Source: Alphaproteobacteria bacterium (lineage in GTDB: Bacteria; Pseudomonadota; Alphaproteobacteria; Caulobacterales; Caulobacteraceae). Taken from it: a stretch of 63,812 nucleotides of DNA. The number at the start of each line of letters is the position of its first letter. The stretch's first letter is position 1. The translations under genes were made by a program, and so were the position numbers. The notes below the pieces were generated by a model. The model saw only the letters and a list, made by a program, of their open reading frames with translations, was not told the DNA's origin and ran no database searches. Location: NCBI GenBank assembly GCA_018826515.1, contig JAHKAM010000041.1:1-63812 (forward strand), read 5' to 3'. Below, in pieces: positions 15,755 to 24,981 of this stretch.

Positions 15755-16180
15755 ATGGCCTATGAAGCCAAGACCAAACCCACCGAAACCTCCGTCGCCG
15801 ACTTCATCGCGGCCGTCGATAACCCGACGCGGCGGGCGGATGCCCGGACGGTCTGCGCCCTGCTGGAGGAGGTCAGCGGCGAACCGCCGACGATGTGGGG
15901 GCCGTCGATCATCGGTTTCGGGCGGTATCACTACCGGTATGACAGCGGGCACGAGGGCGACGCGCCGCGGATCGGCTTTTCACCGCGCAAGGCGCAGACC
16001 GTTCTCTATATCCTCGGCGGATTCGAGGGGCAGGAAGCACTGGTTGCGCGGCTGGGCAAGGTGAAGACCAGCGTGGCCTGTCTGTACGTCAACAAGCTGG
16101 CCGACGTGGACATGGCGGTCCTGCGCGAAATCGCCGTCCGGTCGCTGGCCGAGAACCGGAAGCGGTATCCGGACGACTGA
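15755..16180 (+). CDS. DUF1801 domain-containing protein
   Basis: ATG 15755 has a good ribosome binding site (GAGGGAG). The 141 residues match the DUF1801/YdhG-like family: SVADFIAAVDNPTRRADAR, WGPSIIGFGRYHYRYDSGHEGD, FSPRKAQTVLYILGG, and the closing KTSVACLYVNKLADVDM with VLREIAVRSL. These are small cytosolic proteins of unknown biochemical role. It follows the CYTH-like gene by 17 bases, so the three genes from 14797 probably form one unit. Confidence 0.85.
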   Translation: MAYEAKTKPTETSVADFIAAVDNPTRRADARTVCALLEEVSGEPPTMWGPSIIGFGRYHYRYDSGHEGDAPRIGFSPRKAQTVLYILGGFEGQEALVARLGKVKTSVACLYVNKLADVDMAVLREIAVRSLAENRKRYPDD

Positions 16181-16411
16181 TCACGCCGCCATGCGGAAGT
16201 CTTCCGCCGGGGCGAAGGCCGGGCGGGCCTCGTCCCACAGGGCGTCCTCGTCGGCGTAGCGGGCTGACAGCCGGGCGTCGATGACGTCGATGACCTGTTC
16301 CTCCAGCCGGTCCCAGATGACGGCCAGGTCGCCGCAGCCGTCGGCCTCGCAGGGCACGATCAGATAGCGGCTGGCGGCGATGGAGGCGTGGGGAACGAAG
16401 GAACGGGCCAT
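16181..16411 (-). CDS. Small hypothetical protein divergent to the WYL regulator
   Basis: Unrecognised. The 76-residue product reads from ATG 16411 on the minus strand (MARSFVPHASIAASRYLIVPC) and contains a Cys pair in PCEADGCGD, then an acidic helical region (WDRLEEQVIDVIDARLS) with an aromatic/acidic tail. It lies head to head with the WYL-domain regulator 85 bases away, so it may be regulated by it. Only one base separates its stop from the convergent DUF1801 stop. Confidence 0.6.
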   Translation of the reverse strand: MARSFVPHASIAASRYLIVPCEADGCGDLAVIWDRLEEQVIDVIDARLSARYADEDALWDEARPAFAPAEDFRMAA

Positions 16412-16496
16412 GGGAGGTCTCCGGGGTGAGGGCGTCTGTTGAGTCTCACTCTGGAGCAGCGTTGCGTCAAAATCGGACGTATGCCATCGTCGGGTC

Positions 16497-17486
16497 ATGA
16501 GACACGACAAGGCGGCGGTGGTGATCGAACTGGCGCGGCGGATGGCCGCCAGCGCCGAGGGCCTGACGCTGGACGAAATGGCGCGCGACGCCGGGGTCGG
16601 CCGTCGCACCGCCGAACGGATGCGCGACGCGGTGTTGGCGCTGTATCCCGCCGCCGAGGAGGTGTCGGACCCACCGACCAAGCGCTGGCGCATCCGCGGC
16701 GGACTGTCCGCCTTTGAACAGGCCCCGACGACCGGCGAGCTGGTCGAGCTGAGCAAGGCGGCGCTGGGGTTGCGGGCCTCGGGCGAACCCGGCCGGGCGG
16801 CGGCGCTGGAGGGGCTGGAGCGCAAGCTGAAGTCGGCCATGCGCTCGACGACGCTGAACCGGCTGGCCCCCGATCTGGAGGCCCTGGTCCGGGCCGAGAC
16901 CATCGCGGTCCAGGCCGGGCCGCGGCCGTCGGCGGACGAGGCGGTGCTGGCCGAGATCCGCCAGGCGATCCTGGCGGGACAGCCGCTGGGCTTCATCTAC
17001 AGCCGCCCCGGCGTGGAGGCGCGGCGGCGCAGCATGGCGCCGTGCGGGGTGATGTTCGGCCGCGCCAACTATCTGGTCGCCGCAGATCGGGAAAGTGGAA
17101 GGGTCCAGACCTTCCGCCTCGACCGGATGAGCGCCGTCCGGGCCGAGGACGGGGTCGCCGCCCCGCCCGCCGACTTCGACCTGCAGAGCTTCGCCAGCCA
17201 GTCGTTCGGCATCTATCAGGACGAGATCGAGGATGTGGTCCTGCGGGTGACGCCGGAGGGGGCGAACGAGGCGCGGGCCTGGCGCTGGCACCCCACCCAG
17301 ACGCTCGAGGACCTGCCCGACGGATCGGTCCGGGTGCGCTTTACGGCCTCGGGCATGCGCGAACTGGCCTGGCACCTGTTCACCTGGGGCCATCAGGTCC
17401 GCATCCTCGCCCCCGACCGCCTCAAGACCGCCATGGCCGAGGCGCTCGACGCCGCGAAAGAGGCCCTAAATCCGACCGAAGCATGA
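16497..17486 (+). CDS. WYL-domain transcriptional regulator (YafY type)
   Basis: The 329-residue protein has an N-terminal winged helix-turn-helix (about residues 15-65, GLTLDEMARDAGVGRRTAERM), a linker, a WYL domain (about 165-225, LGFIYSRPGVEARRRSMAPCGVMFGRANYLVAAD) and a C-terminal WCX extension ending in the HLFTWGHQVRILAPDRL motif. WYL domains sense small ligands or nucleic acids, and such regulators control DNA damage, defence or metabolic genes. Its nearest likely target is the divergent small gene ending at 16411. No recognised defence system is adjacent. Confidence 0.9.
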   Translation: MRHDKAAVVIELARRMAASAEGLTLDEMARDAGVGRRTAERMRDAVLALYPAAEEVSDPPTKRWRIRGGLSAFEQAPTTGELVELSKAALGLRASGEPGRAAALEGLERKLKSAMRSTTLNRLAPDLEALVRAETIAVQAGPRPSADEAVLAEIRQAILAGQPLGFIYSRPGVEARRRSMAPCGVMFGRANYLVAADRESGRVQTFRLDRMSAVRAEDGVAAPPADFDLQSFASQSFGIYQDEIEDVVLRVTPEGANEARAWRWHPTQTLEDLPDGSVRVRFTASGMRELAWHLFTWGHQVRILAPDRLKTAMAEALDAAKEALNPTEA

Positions 17487-17552
17487 CCAAAGCATAAGGT
17501 GATGCTGGCCACGGCAACTCTAGGGTGCCGCGCATTGAAGAGAGGGACCTTC

Positions 17553-19022
17553 ATGCGCACGCTGTCTGCCGCAACGGCTCTGGCCGCCATCCTGACGCTG
17601 GGCGCCTGCGCGCCGACCGCCCCGCTCGCCCCGGCCGTCCTCGCCGACGCCGACGCCCCCGACGCCGGCATCCCGGGTGCCGATGTGGCGGTCACGCGAG
17701 ACGGCGACCAGTGGACGGTGGACTACACCTTCAGCGAGGACGCCCCCGTCTGGGCCTTCATCCGGTCGTCGCTGACGATGGAGGCGCGCCAGCCGTGGCG
17801 TCCGGCCGACTGGACCGTCGTCACCCCCGGGGTGGTGCTGGAGCGCGTCGGCCACCTCGACGTCCTGCGCACCCTCGACGGCGGACCGGTGCCCCGCCAC
17901 GTCCGGCTGCAACTGGCCCCCCGCGCCCACAATCTCGAGGCCGACTATCCGGTGCTGGCCTTCACCGACGGGTCGGTTGCCCTGTTCTCGGGGGCCTTCG
18001 ACGTCTTTGCCCTGCCGTCGCTGGACGTCGCCCGTGACCTGCCCGAGGACCTCAACGGTCAGGATCTCGACATCCGCAACGCCCGCATCACCTGGCAGGA
18101 TCGCAGTGGCCCGGTGCTGGTCCAGGGCGAGCGCCAGCGTCGGGCCGTGACCGAGGACGGCACCCTCTACGTCCTGTTCGGCCAGACCCGCATGAAGGAG
18201 GCCGAGCGCATCGTCACCGTCGCCGACCCCCAGCTGCCCGCCTGGATCAGCGCCGCGATCGAAGGCTGGGCGCCCGGCGTGGCCGACTACTATGCCCGTC
18301 GCCTCGGCCCCGGCCAGACCGACCGCCCGACCATCATGGCCAGCTGGGGCGGGCCCACCCCGGGCCTTCAGAGCATGGGCGGCAGCGTCCTGTCCGGCCT
18401 GATCGTCATGAGCTTCGAGGGCATCGGCAATGCCGAGCGCTCCGATGAGTCGGCCGCCTATATCCAGTGGTTCATTGGCCATGAGAGCGCCCATTTCTGG
18501 CTGGGCCAGACCGTCCGCTACGAGCGCTCCCGCGATTCCTGGATCACCGAGGGCGGGGCCGACCTGATGGCCGTGCGCGCCACCAAGGCCCTCGCTCCCT
18601 CGTACGATGCGCTCGGCATGCTGCAGCAAGAGGTCGACGACTGCGCCGCTCACGCCGTCCGCCCGATCGAGGGCGCGGCCGCCCGCGGCGACCACCGGGC
18701 CTTCTATGCGTGCGGGGCCGTCTTTGCCCTGGTGGCCGAGCGCGCCCAGTTCCGCGCCACCGGCGGTGACTGGTTCGATTTCCTCAAGCCCCTGATCGAC
18801 GCCAACCGGGCGGACGGCGTGCTGACGCGGGACGAGTGGCTGGACGCGCTGGACGCGGTGTCGGGCGATGCGTCGCTGAGGCGGGATATGGAGAGGCTGC
18901 TGGATGAGGGATCGCCGCAGGCCGCCGAGGTGGTCGCCGGACTGCTGGAGCGGTCCGGGGTGGCGCTGCGGCGCGAGGGCGGCAAGGTGGTGCTGGGACA
19001 GGCGAGCCCCGATTCAGCCTAG
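17553..19022 (+). CDS. M1-like zinc metallopeptidase lipoprotein
   Basis: The 489-residue product starts at ATG 17553 with a lipoprotein signal (lipobox LTLGAC, Cys19). An exported beta-rich N-terminal half precedes a gluzincin zinc site that can be read exactly: His310-Glu311-x-x-His314 in IGHESAHFWLGQ, then 18 residues, then Glu333 in WITEGGADLMA. That HExxH-x18-E spacing is the M1 aminopeptidase pattern. The usual M1 GxMEN exopeptidase motif is not seen, so substrate use is uncertain. Predicted place is the periplasmic face of a membrane. Confidence 0.84.
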   Translation: MRTLSAATALAAILTLGACAPTAPLAPAVLADADAPDAGIPGADVAVTRDGDQWTVDYTFSEDAPVWAFIRSSLTMEARQPWRPADWTVVTPGVVLERVGHLDVLRTLDGGPVPRHVRLQLAPRAHNLEADYPVLAFTDGSVALFSGAFDVFALPSLDVARDLPEDLNGQDLDIRNARITWQDRSGPVLVQGERQRRAVTEDGTLYVLFGQTRMKEAERIVTVADPQLPAWISAAIEGWAPGVADYYARRLGPGQTDRPTIMASWGGPTPGLQSMGGSVLSGLIVMSFEGIGNAERSDESAAYIQWFIGHESAHFWLGQTVRYERSRDSWITEGGADLMAVRATKALAPSYDALGMLQQEVDDCAAHAVRPIEGAAARGDHRAFYACGAVFALVAERAQFRATGGDWFDFLKPLIDANRADGVLTRDEWLDALDAVSGDASLRRDMERLLDEGSPQAAEVVAGLLERSGVALRREGGKVVLGQASPDSA

Positions 19023-19032
19023 GCCCGGACTC

Positions 19033-19464
19033 TCAAGCACGACCATCGAGCGCGTTGGAGTAGGCTTCCATAATTTCGCCTTCGCGGCTCTCAGCGCGAA
19101 TATCGACGATCACAATGTCCTTGAGCGACACAGTCGGATGCCAAGCATCCTGAATTGCGAACAGGATGGTCTCCGGCAGGGACTCGCCATCGTGCCAGGT
19201 CGTCATCACAAACTGATCGTCCGGCACTTCTTCGTATCCGGTCGCTTCTAGAAACGCCCAGTCAACACTGTCATCCCAAGAACCACAGGCCACGCCCCAA
19301 GCCATCATGTAGAGGCATCCGCTGCGAACCAGCCAGTTGCTGACAAGTGTTTGCCAATCGACCGAAACGTTCTCTCCCAGCAAGAGCACGGCCCTGAACG
19401 GACGGCGCGGTCCCAGCGAGGGCGGTTGTTGCCCGACTGGAAGATGTAGGTATGTCACGCCCAT
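19033..19464 (-). CDS. Hypothetical protein with atypical composition (DUF7684-like)
   Basis: The 143-residue protein starts at ATG 19464 on the minus strand. It has no signal or membrane segment. A central block rich in Trp and Cys (NWLVRSGCLYMMAWG, CGSWDDSVDWAFLEA) and a following DDQFVMTTWHDGESLPE resemble a small family I associate with DUF7684, though I cannot confirm this. Base composition is clearly lower in GC than in neighbouring genes, with many A/T third positions, suggesting acquisition by transfer. It lies between two convergent genes. Confidence 0.65.
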   Translation of the reverse strand: MGVTYLHLPVGQQPPSLGPRRPFRAVLLLGENVSVDWQTLVSNWLVRSGCLYMMAWGVACGSWDDSVDWAFLEATGYEEVPDDQFVMTTWHDGESLPETILFAIQDAWHPTVSLKDIVIVDIRAESREGEIMEAYSNALDGRA

Positions 19465-19554
19465 TTCGGACGCCTATCACAGGTTGGCGTTGCGCGCGCG
19501 GCCCCGGCGGACTGTACTGTGAGAGCGCGGCTCATGTCGCTGATGGATCGCCTT

Positions 19555-20970
19555 TCATCCCCCCGCGAACGGATACGGGCTCACCGACTTGGCCCAGTCG
19601 TCCACCACCAGCGGCCGGTCGATCGGCGCCGCCGCGCGTTCGGCGCAGGGGTGGCGGTGGCACAGGCGGCAGGCGGGGCCGATGGGGGTCACCTCGGGCG
19701 CGGCCAGGTCGAGGCCGCGAGCGTAGGTCAGGCGGTGGGCGTGTTTCAGCTCGCAGCCCAGGCCGATGGCCAGGTCCTGGCCCTCGGTGAAGGCGTCATG
19801 CCCCTGGCGATCCACGGTGCGGGCGAGGGTGAACCAGCGGCCGCCGTCAGGGGTCTCGATGATCTGGGTGACGACGCGGCCCGGTGTGCGGAAGGCGCTG
19901 TGCAGCCGCCAGCGCGGGCAGGCGCCGCCGAAGCGGGAGAAGGGGAAGGCGCCCGAGGCGAACCGCTTGGAGATGTTGCCGGCCTGATCGACCCGCATCA
20001 GGAAGAAGGGCACGCCGCGCGCCGTCGGCCGCGACAGGGTGGTCAGGCGGTGGGCGGCCTGTTCATAGCTGACGCCGAACCGGGCCTGCAGCCGGCCGAG
20101 GTCGTAGCCGGTCTGCTCCGCCGTCTGCTGGAACGGGCCGTAGGGCATCAGGATGGCGGCGGCGAGAGTGTTGGTCAGGGAGACCTTGAGCAGGCGGCGG
20201 GTGGGCTCGTCGGGCGCGGCGGCGGCCTCGGCCAGCGCCGTCAGCTCGGCGTCATGCTCTGACAGGGCCAGCTGGAAGGCGACGGCGAAGGCACGGGACG
20301 AGGGCCCCAGGGTCTCGGACAGCAGCAGGCGTTTGCGGTGCGGGTCGTAGCGGCGGGTCCATTCGACCATGACCTCGGCGGGCAGGGTGCGAACGCTGAG
20401 GCCGTGGCGGGATTGCAGGCGGTCGCGGACGCGGGTTTCGAACGGCTCGCCGGGGGCGTCGGCGGCCAGGGCCTCGCCGAGCGCTTCGCCGAGCGCGTCG
20501 AGTTCGGGGAAGTGGTTGCGGCGGGCCTGGATGTATTCACGGACCCAGTCCGACGGGCTGTCGTCCGCGTCGCCGGCGTCCGCGCCGTCGCGGGCGCGAC
20601 GGTCGGCGAAGGCGCGGTACAGGCGCAGCAGGGCGTCGGCGGCGGCGGGCTGGTCCTCGGCCAGCTGGACGATCTCGTGGCGCGGGACGGCCAGGCCCTG
20701 GAACACCGGATCGGCGAAGGCCTCGGCGAGTTCGGCCTCGGATGCGGGGCCGGCCGACTGGCCGAGGGTGCGCAGATCGACGTCATAGGTGTCGGCAAGG
20801 CGAAGCAGCAACTGCGCCGAGACGGGCCGCTGATTGCGCTCGATATGGTTCAGATAGGAGGGGGAGACGCCCAGATCGACCGCCATGGCCGTCTGGGTCA
20901 GGGCCAGATCGCGACGCAGCCGCTTGAGGCGGCCTCCAAGGAACAGCTTGCGATCGGCGGCGGCGTCCAT
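19555..20970 (-). CDS. Short-chain fatty acyl transcriptional regulator (ScfR/RamB family)
   Basis: This 471-residue regulator has a Cro/XRE helix-turn-helix (about residues 12-66, LKRLRRDLALTQTAMAVDLGVSPSYLNHIERN split here around SPSYLNHIERNQRPVS), a central IrrE/ImmA-type region and a C-terminal DUF2083 domain with the Cys-rich CRLCHRHPCAERAA. Family members respond to acyl-CoA state and control glyoxylate or propionate genes; RamB of corynebacteria represses aceA and aceB. Here it is divergent from aceA with 154 bases between, so aceA is the obvious target. Confidence 0.9.
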   Translation of the reverse strand: MDAAADRKLFLGGRLKRLRRDLALTQTAMAVDLGVSPSYLNHIERNQRPVSAQLLLRLADTYDVDLRTLGQSAGPASEAELAEAFADPVFQGLAVPRHEIVQLAEDQPAAADALLRLYRAFADRRARDGADAGDADDSPSDWVREYIQARRNHFPELDALGEALGEALAADAPGEPFETRVRDRLQSRHGLSVRTLPAEVMVEWTRRYDPHRKRLLLSETLGPSSRAFAVAFQLALSEHDAELTALAEAAAAPDEPTRRLLKVSLTNTLAAAILMPYGPFQQTAEQTGYDLGRLQARFGVSYEQAAHRLTTLSRPTARGVPFFLMRVDQAGNISKRFASGAFPFSRFGGACPRWRLHSAFRTPGRVVTQIIETPDGGRWFTLARTVDRQGHDAFTEGQDLAIGLGCELKHAHRLTYARGLDLAAPEVTPIGPACRLCHRHPCAERAAAPIDRPLVVDDWAKSVSPYPFAGG

Positions 20971-20979
20971 GCCTGCAGT

Positions 20980-21028
20980 AAGTCACAAAATGACTTAACG
21001 GTCTATGTCATATCGTGACTGAATGACA
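20980..21028. promoter_or_regulatory. Candidate operators between the ScfR-like regulator and aceA
   Basis: An AT-rich patch in the divergent gap has two inverted repeats: AAGTCA (20980-20985) with TGACTT (20991-20996), and TGTCAT (21006-21011) with ATGACA (21023-21028), sharing a TGAC core. CGTGACTG also occurs as a direct repeat at 21015 and about 21057. These are good candidates for regulator binding, shown by position and symmetry only. Confidence 0.45.
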
Positions 21029-21124
21029 CGAAAAAGAGGGTCTCTGATGTGTCAATCGTGACTGTCGCGTGTTCTGCTTCTCGAGACCCGCGGCGATGGC
21101 CGCCTTTCCGAGCCCGAGACCGAC

Positions 21125-22405
21125 ATGACCAGCTTCGCCCATCTCGTTCCGTCGCCCGTCGGCCGTTTCGACGGCATCGAACGTCCGTATACGCCGGAAG
21201 ACGTCCTGCGCCTGCGCGGCTCGATCCCGATCACCCATACCCTGGCCGAGCGCGGCGCCAACCGGCTGTGGGAGCTGCTGCACGAGGAGCCCTTCATCAA
21301 CGCCCTGGGCGCCGTCACCGGCAACCAGGCCATGCAGATGGTCCGCGCCGGCCTCAAGGCCATCTATCTGTCGGGCTGGCAGGTCGCCGCCGACGCCAAC
21401 ACCGCCGGCGCCATGTATCCGGACCAGTCGCTGTATCCGGCCAACGCCGCGCCGGAACTGTGCCGCCGCATCAACCGCACCCTGCAGCGCGCCGACCAGA
21501 TCGAGCACGCCGAGGGCGGGGCCAAGCGCGACTGGTTCGTCCCCATCGTCGCCGACGCCGAGGCCGGCTTCGGCGGGCCGCTGAACAGCTTCGAGATCAT
21601 GAAGGCCTTCATCGAGGCCGGCGCCGCGGGCGTGCATTTCGAGGACCAGCTGGCCTCCGAGAAGAAATGCGGCCACCTCGGCGGCAAGGTGCTGATCCCG
21701 ACCCAGGCGCATGAGCGCAACCTGGTCGCCGCCCGCCTGGCCGCCGACGTCATGGGCGCCCCGACCCTGATCGTGGCCCGCACCGACGCCGAGAGCGCCC
21801 AGCTGATCACCTCGGACGTCGATGAGCGCGACCATCCCTTCATCGACCGCGAGAACCGGACGCCGGAGGGCTTTTTCCGGCTCAAGGCCGGGACGGGGCT
21901 GGACCACTGCATCGCGCGCGGCCTGTCCTATGCGAAACACGCCGACGTCCTGTGGTGGGAGACCTCGCACCCCGATCTGGACGACGCCCGCCGCTTCGCC
22001 GAGGCGGTGCACAGGGAGCACCCCGGCAAGCTGCTGGCCTACAACTGCTCGCCGTCGTTCAACTGGAAGGCCAAGCTGGACGACGCCACCATCGCCAAAT
22101 TCCAGCGTGAGCTGGGGGCCATGGGCTACAAATTCCAGTTCGTGACCCTGGCCGGCTTCCACAGCCTGAACAACGGCATGTTCGAGCTGGCCAGCGGCTA
22201 CCGCGACCGCGGCATGGCGGCCTATTCCGAGCTGCAGCAGCGCGAATTCTCCAATGAGGCGGCCGGCTACACCGCCACCCGCCACCAGCGCGAGGTCGGC
22301 ACCGGCTATTTCGACCAGGTCGCCACCGTCATCTCGAGCGGCCAGTCCTCGACCACCGCCCTCAAGGATTCCACCGAGACCGCCCAGTTCGTGGCGGCCG
22401 AGTAA
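21125..22405 (+). CDS. aceA: Isocitrate lyase
   Basis: AceA splits isocitrate to glyoxylate and succinate, the first step of the glyoxylate shunt, needed for growth on acetate or fatty acids. The 426-residue length fits the bacterial class. The catalytic [10 protein letters not shown] motif is present with active-site Cys182, along with [30 protein letters not shown] and TDAESA. The protein is soluble. It is expressed from the divergent region shared with the ScfR-like regulator. Malate synthase is not in the window. Confidence 0.97.
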   Translation: MTSFAHLVPSPVGRFDGIERPYTPEDVLRLRGSIPITHTLAERGANRLWELLHEEPFINALGAVTGNQAMQMVRAGLKAIYLSGWQVAADANTAGAMYPDQSLYPANAAPELCRRINRTLQRADQIEHAEGGAKRDWFVPIVADAEAGFGGPLNSFEIMKAFIEAGAAGVHFEDQLASEKKCGHLGGKVLIPTQAHERNLVAARLAADVMGAPTLIVARTDAESAQLITSDVDERDHPFIDRENRTPEGFFRLKAGTGLDHCIARGLSYAKHADVLWWETSHPDLDDARRFAEAVHREHPGKLLAYNCSPSFNWKAKLDDATIAKFQRELGAMGYKFQFVTLAGFHSLNNGMFELASGYRDRGMAAYSELQQREFSNEAAGYTATRHQREVGTGYFDQVATVISSGQSSTTALKDSTETAQFVAAE

Positions 22406-22416
22406 GGAGAGAGATC

Positions 22417-22626
22417 ATGCAGCCCCTGAACAGCCCCACGGCCATCATCGACTTCTGCCTCGCCCCGCTGAACCTGGACACGGGAACCGAGGCCGAGCGC
22501 GAGGTGCGCCGCCGTCTCGAGCACGTCATCAAGACCTTCCGCGCCAAGGCGGCCCAGCCGGTCAGCGTCGACTTTTCGCGGATGCCGTCGCAGGTCATCA
22601 ACGAGGCCGCGCACGGCTACGAATAG
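22417..22626 (+). CDS. Small hypothetical protein downstream of aceA
   Basis: A 69-residue ORF starts 11 bases after aceA with a strong ribosome binding site (AAGGAGAG), so it is very likely co-transcribed with it. The product is a soluble, mixed-charge protein (LEHVIKTFRAKAAQPVSVD in the middle) without recognised motifs. A link to the glyoxylate shunt is only suggested by position. Its stop lies one base from the convergent sensor kinase stop. Confidence 0.7.
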   Translation: MQPLNSPTAIIDFCLAPLNLDTGTEAEREVRRRLEHVIKTFRAKAAQPVSVDFSRMPSQVINEAAHGYE

Positions 22627-22627
22627 G

Positions 22628-24910
22628 TCAGGCGGCGAGTGACCTGCCCCGGGCATGGGGCAGGGTGGCCACCAGCTGCAGCAGGTCGGCCGCGTCGAAC
22701 GGCTTGGCCAGGTGCCGATCGGCGCCGGCGGCTTCGGCCGAGGCGATGTGTTCGGCCAGGGCGTTGGCGGTCAGCATGACGATCGGCGTCCGGGCCAGAC
22801 CCATCGCCGCTTCGTTCAGCCGGATTTCCCGGGTCGCGGTCAGGCCGTCCATGACCGGCATCTGCATGTCCATCAGCACGATGTCGAAATCGCCGTCACG
22901 GCAGGCCTGAACGGCTTCGGCGCCGTTCTCCACCGACGTCAGCTCGACGTTCGCCTGGGCCAGGATCATCTCGACGACCTTGCGGTTCACCGGATGGTCG
23001 TCGGCCAGCAGCACGCGGGTGGCCCCGACGCTGTCGTCCGGCCGGTCGGCGACGACCTCCGGGGCGGTTACGGGGGCTTCGGCGGCGTTGAAGGGGATGG
23101 TCAGGATGAAGGCCGAGCCGCCGCCGGGCTCGCTCTCGCAGTCCAGATCGCCGCCCATCATCTCGGCCAGTTGGCGCGAGATGGCGAGGCCGAGGCCGGA
23201 GCCGCCGAACCGCCGCGTGATGGCGCCATCGGCCTGTTCGAAACGGCTGAACAGTCGGTCGCGCGTCTCGCTGTCGAAGCCGATGCCGGTGTCCTCGATC
23301 GAGAAGCGAAGCTGGGGGGCGCCGGCCCGGTCCGGGCCGAGGGCGGCGGTCAGGCTGACGAAGCCCGTGTCGGTGAATTTGACCGCGTTGGACACCAGGT
23401 TGGTCAGGATCTGCTTGATGCGCACCACGTCGCCGGCGATCCAGCCGTCGGCCTCGGGCGTGACCTCGACGAAGAACTGCAGCCCCTTCACCTGGGCCGA
23501 GGTCTCATAGAGCTGGGCCGCCTCGCGGACGGCGCGTCCGAGATGGAAGACATCGCTGGACAGTTCCAGACGACCGGACTCCACGCGGGCGAGGTCGAGA
23601 ATGTCGCTGAGCAGGACCTGCAGCGTATGGCCGGAGGAGTGGATCAGCTCCAGCATCTCTTCCTGCTGGGGCGAGAGGGGGGTCCTGGCCAGGGCCTGGG
23701 CCACGCCGATCACGCCGTTCAGGGGCGTGCGGATTTCGTGGCTCATATTGGCGAGGAACTGGCTCTTGGCGCTGTTGGCCGACTGGGCCACGTCGCGGGC
23801 CTCGGCCAGGGCGCGGGCGTCGTTCTTCAGGTCGGTGATGTCGGTGCAGACGGTGACGGTGCCGCCGGCCGCCGTGCGCCGGTCGGAAATCCGCAGCCAG
23901 CGGTCGCCGGTGATCCGCTGCTCCATGGTGTTGGTCAGCGCCTGGCGGGAATCGAGCCGTTCCTGGATCCACTCCGCTTGGCGTCCGCGGGCGTCGGCAT
24001 AGAGATCCTCGTCCAGACCGACCTGAATGATCTCGCGGAAGGTCATTCCGGCCCTGAGGGTCGTGGACAGTTCGGGATTCACCTCGGCGTAGCGGTGGTT
24101 CCACAGGACCAGCCGATCCTCGGCGTCGTAGAAGGCCAGGCCATCCGGCATCGCGTCCAGCGCCTCGCGAATGCGGATCATGGCCGCTGACTGCGCGACC
24201 CAGCTCATCCAGCCGATCGCGGAGGCGGCGACAGCAATGATCATGACCATGGCCAGGATGACCGCTGTCATGACCGCGCCGGAGACGGTCCAGTCCGTCC
24301 CGGTTGCGCCGCCGGGCACGATGGTCATCGCGCACATGGCGGTCAGGTGCAGAAAGACGACCGAGAATGTGCAGCCCACCGCCGTGGCGATCCGGCGCAG
24401 CAGGCTGTTCCCGAAGAACACGCCGCTGGCGATGAAGGTCAGGACGACGCCGCCCATTATCGCCAGGGCGATCATCGAGGGTTGCCAGTGGATCAGGCCG
24501 TTGAACCGGAGGGCGGATATGCCGACGAAATGCATGCCGGCGACGCCCGCCAGCCCGATTGTTCCGGCAAGGATGCGATGGCGTCGGGTTGGGCGCGCCA
24601 GCACGATTCCGCAGGCCGCCGCGAAACTGCCCAGGGCGATGACGAAGGACCCGACGGTCGGCCATACGGCGTAACGGATCTCCACCCCCGGATCGTAGCC
24701 CTGAAGCCCGATATAGTGCGTCGTGAAGACCGCCAGTCCGGAAAGGAGCGACGCTATGACGATGATGGTCCGTCGCTTCGCGCCGACCCGCTGTCGGGCG
24801 ATCGCGAGCATGTTCAGGGATGCTGTGATGCCCACTACGCAGATCAGCACCGCCGCCAGAAGCCAGCGGAAATCGTGCTCGACCGTCAATACGTGCAGGA
24901 TGTGGTCCAA
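22628..24910 (-). CDS. MHYT-domain hybrid sensor histidine kinase
   Basis: The 760-residue protein starts at TTG 24910. Residues 1-250 carry an MHYT sensor with seven hydrophobic segments and repeated His motifs (HYIGLQG, HFVGISALRF, HLTAMCAM), a domain proposed to bind copper and sense gases. A PAS domain (about 265-370), a HisKA domain with the phospho-acceptor in SHEIRTPLNGVIG, an HATPase_c domain (NAVKFTDTG, DTGIGF, GSGLGLAI) and a C-terminal receiver with Asp in DIVLMDMQMPVMDG follow. No dedicated partner regulator is adjacent. Confidence 0.93.
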   Translation of the reverse strand: MDHILHVLTVEHDFRWLLAAVLICVVGITASLNMLAIARQRVGAKRRTIIVIASLLSGLAVFTTHYIGLQGYDPGVEIRYAVWPTVGSFVIALGSFAAACGIVLARPTRRHRILAGTIGLAGVAGMHFVGISALRFNGLIHWQPSMIALAIMGGVVLTFIASGVFFGNSLLRRIATAVGCTFSVVFLHLTAMCAMTIVPGGATGTDWTVSGAVMTAVILAMVMIIAVAASAIGWMSWVAQSAAMIRIREALDAMPDGLAFYDAEDRLVLWNHRYAEVNPELSTTLRAGMTFREIIQVGLDEDLYADARGRQAEWIQERLDSRQALTNTMEQRITGDRWLRISDRRTAAGGTVTVCTDITDLKNDARALAEARDVAQSANSAKSQFLANMSHEIRTPLNGVIGVAQALARTPLSPQQEEMLELIHSSGHTLQVLLSDILDLARVESGRLELSSDVFHLGRAVREAAQLYETSAQVKGLQFFVEVTPEADGWIAGDVVRIKQILTNLVSNAVKFTDTGFVSLTAALGPDRAGAPQLRFSIEDTGIGFDSETRDRLFSRFEQADGAITRRFGGSGLGLAISRQLAEMMGGDLDCESEPGGGSAFILTIPFNAAEAPVTAPEVVADRPDDSVGATRVLLADDHPVNRKVVEMILAQANVELTSVENGAEAVQACRDGDFDIVLMDMQMPVMDGLTATREIRLNEAAMGLARTPIVMLTANALAEHIASAEAAGADRHLAKPFDAADLLQLVATLPHARGRSLAA

Positions 24911-24981
24911 GAGGCGCCCCTTCGAGACGGCATCCTGGACTCAAGGGGTGAAGAAACCGTGGTCGCCGGACCGACGTTTGG

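Noticed and set aside
16497..17486. WYL regulator as part of a defence island
   Set aside because: No restriction, CBASS, BREX or similar genes are adjacent. The neighbours are small metabolic or unknown genes.
22655..24190. 511-codon plus-strand frame opposite the hybrid kinase
   Set aside because: It mirrors the kinase gene codon for codon, has Gly/Gln/His-rich shadow composition and no family motifs. High GC3 makes long antisense frames common here.
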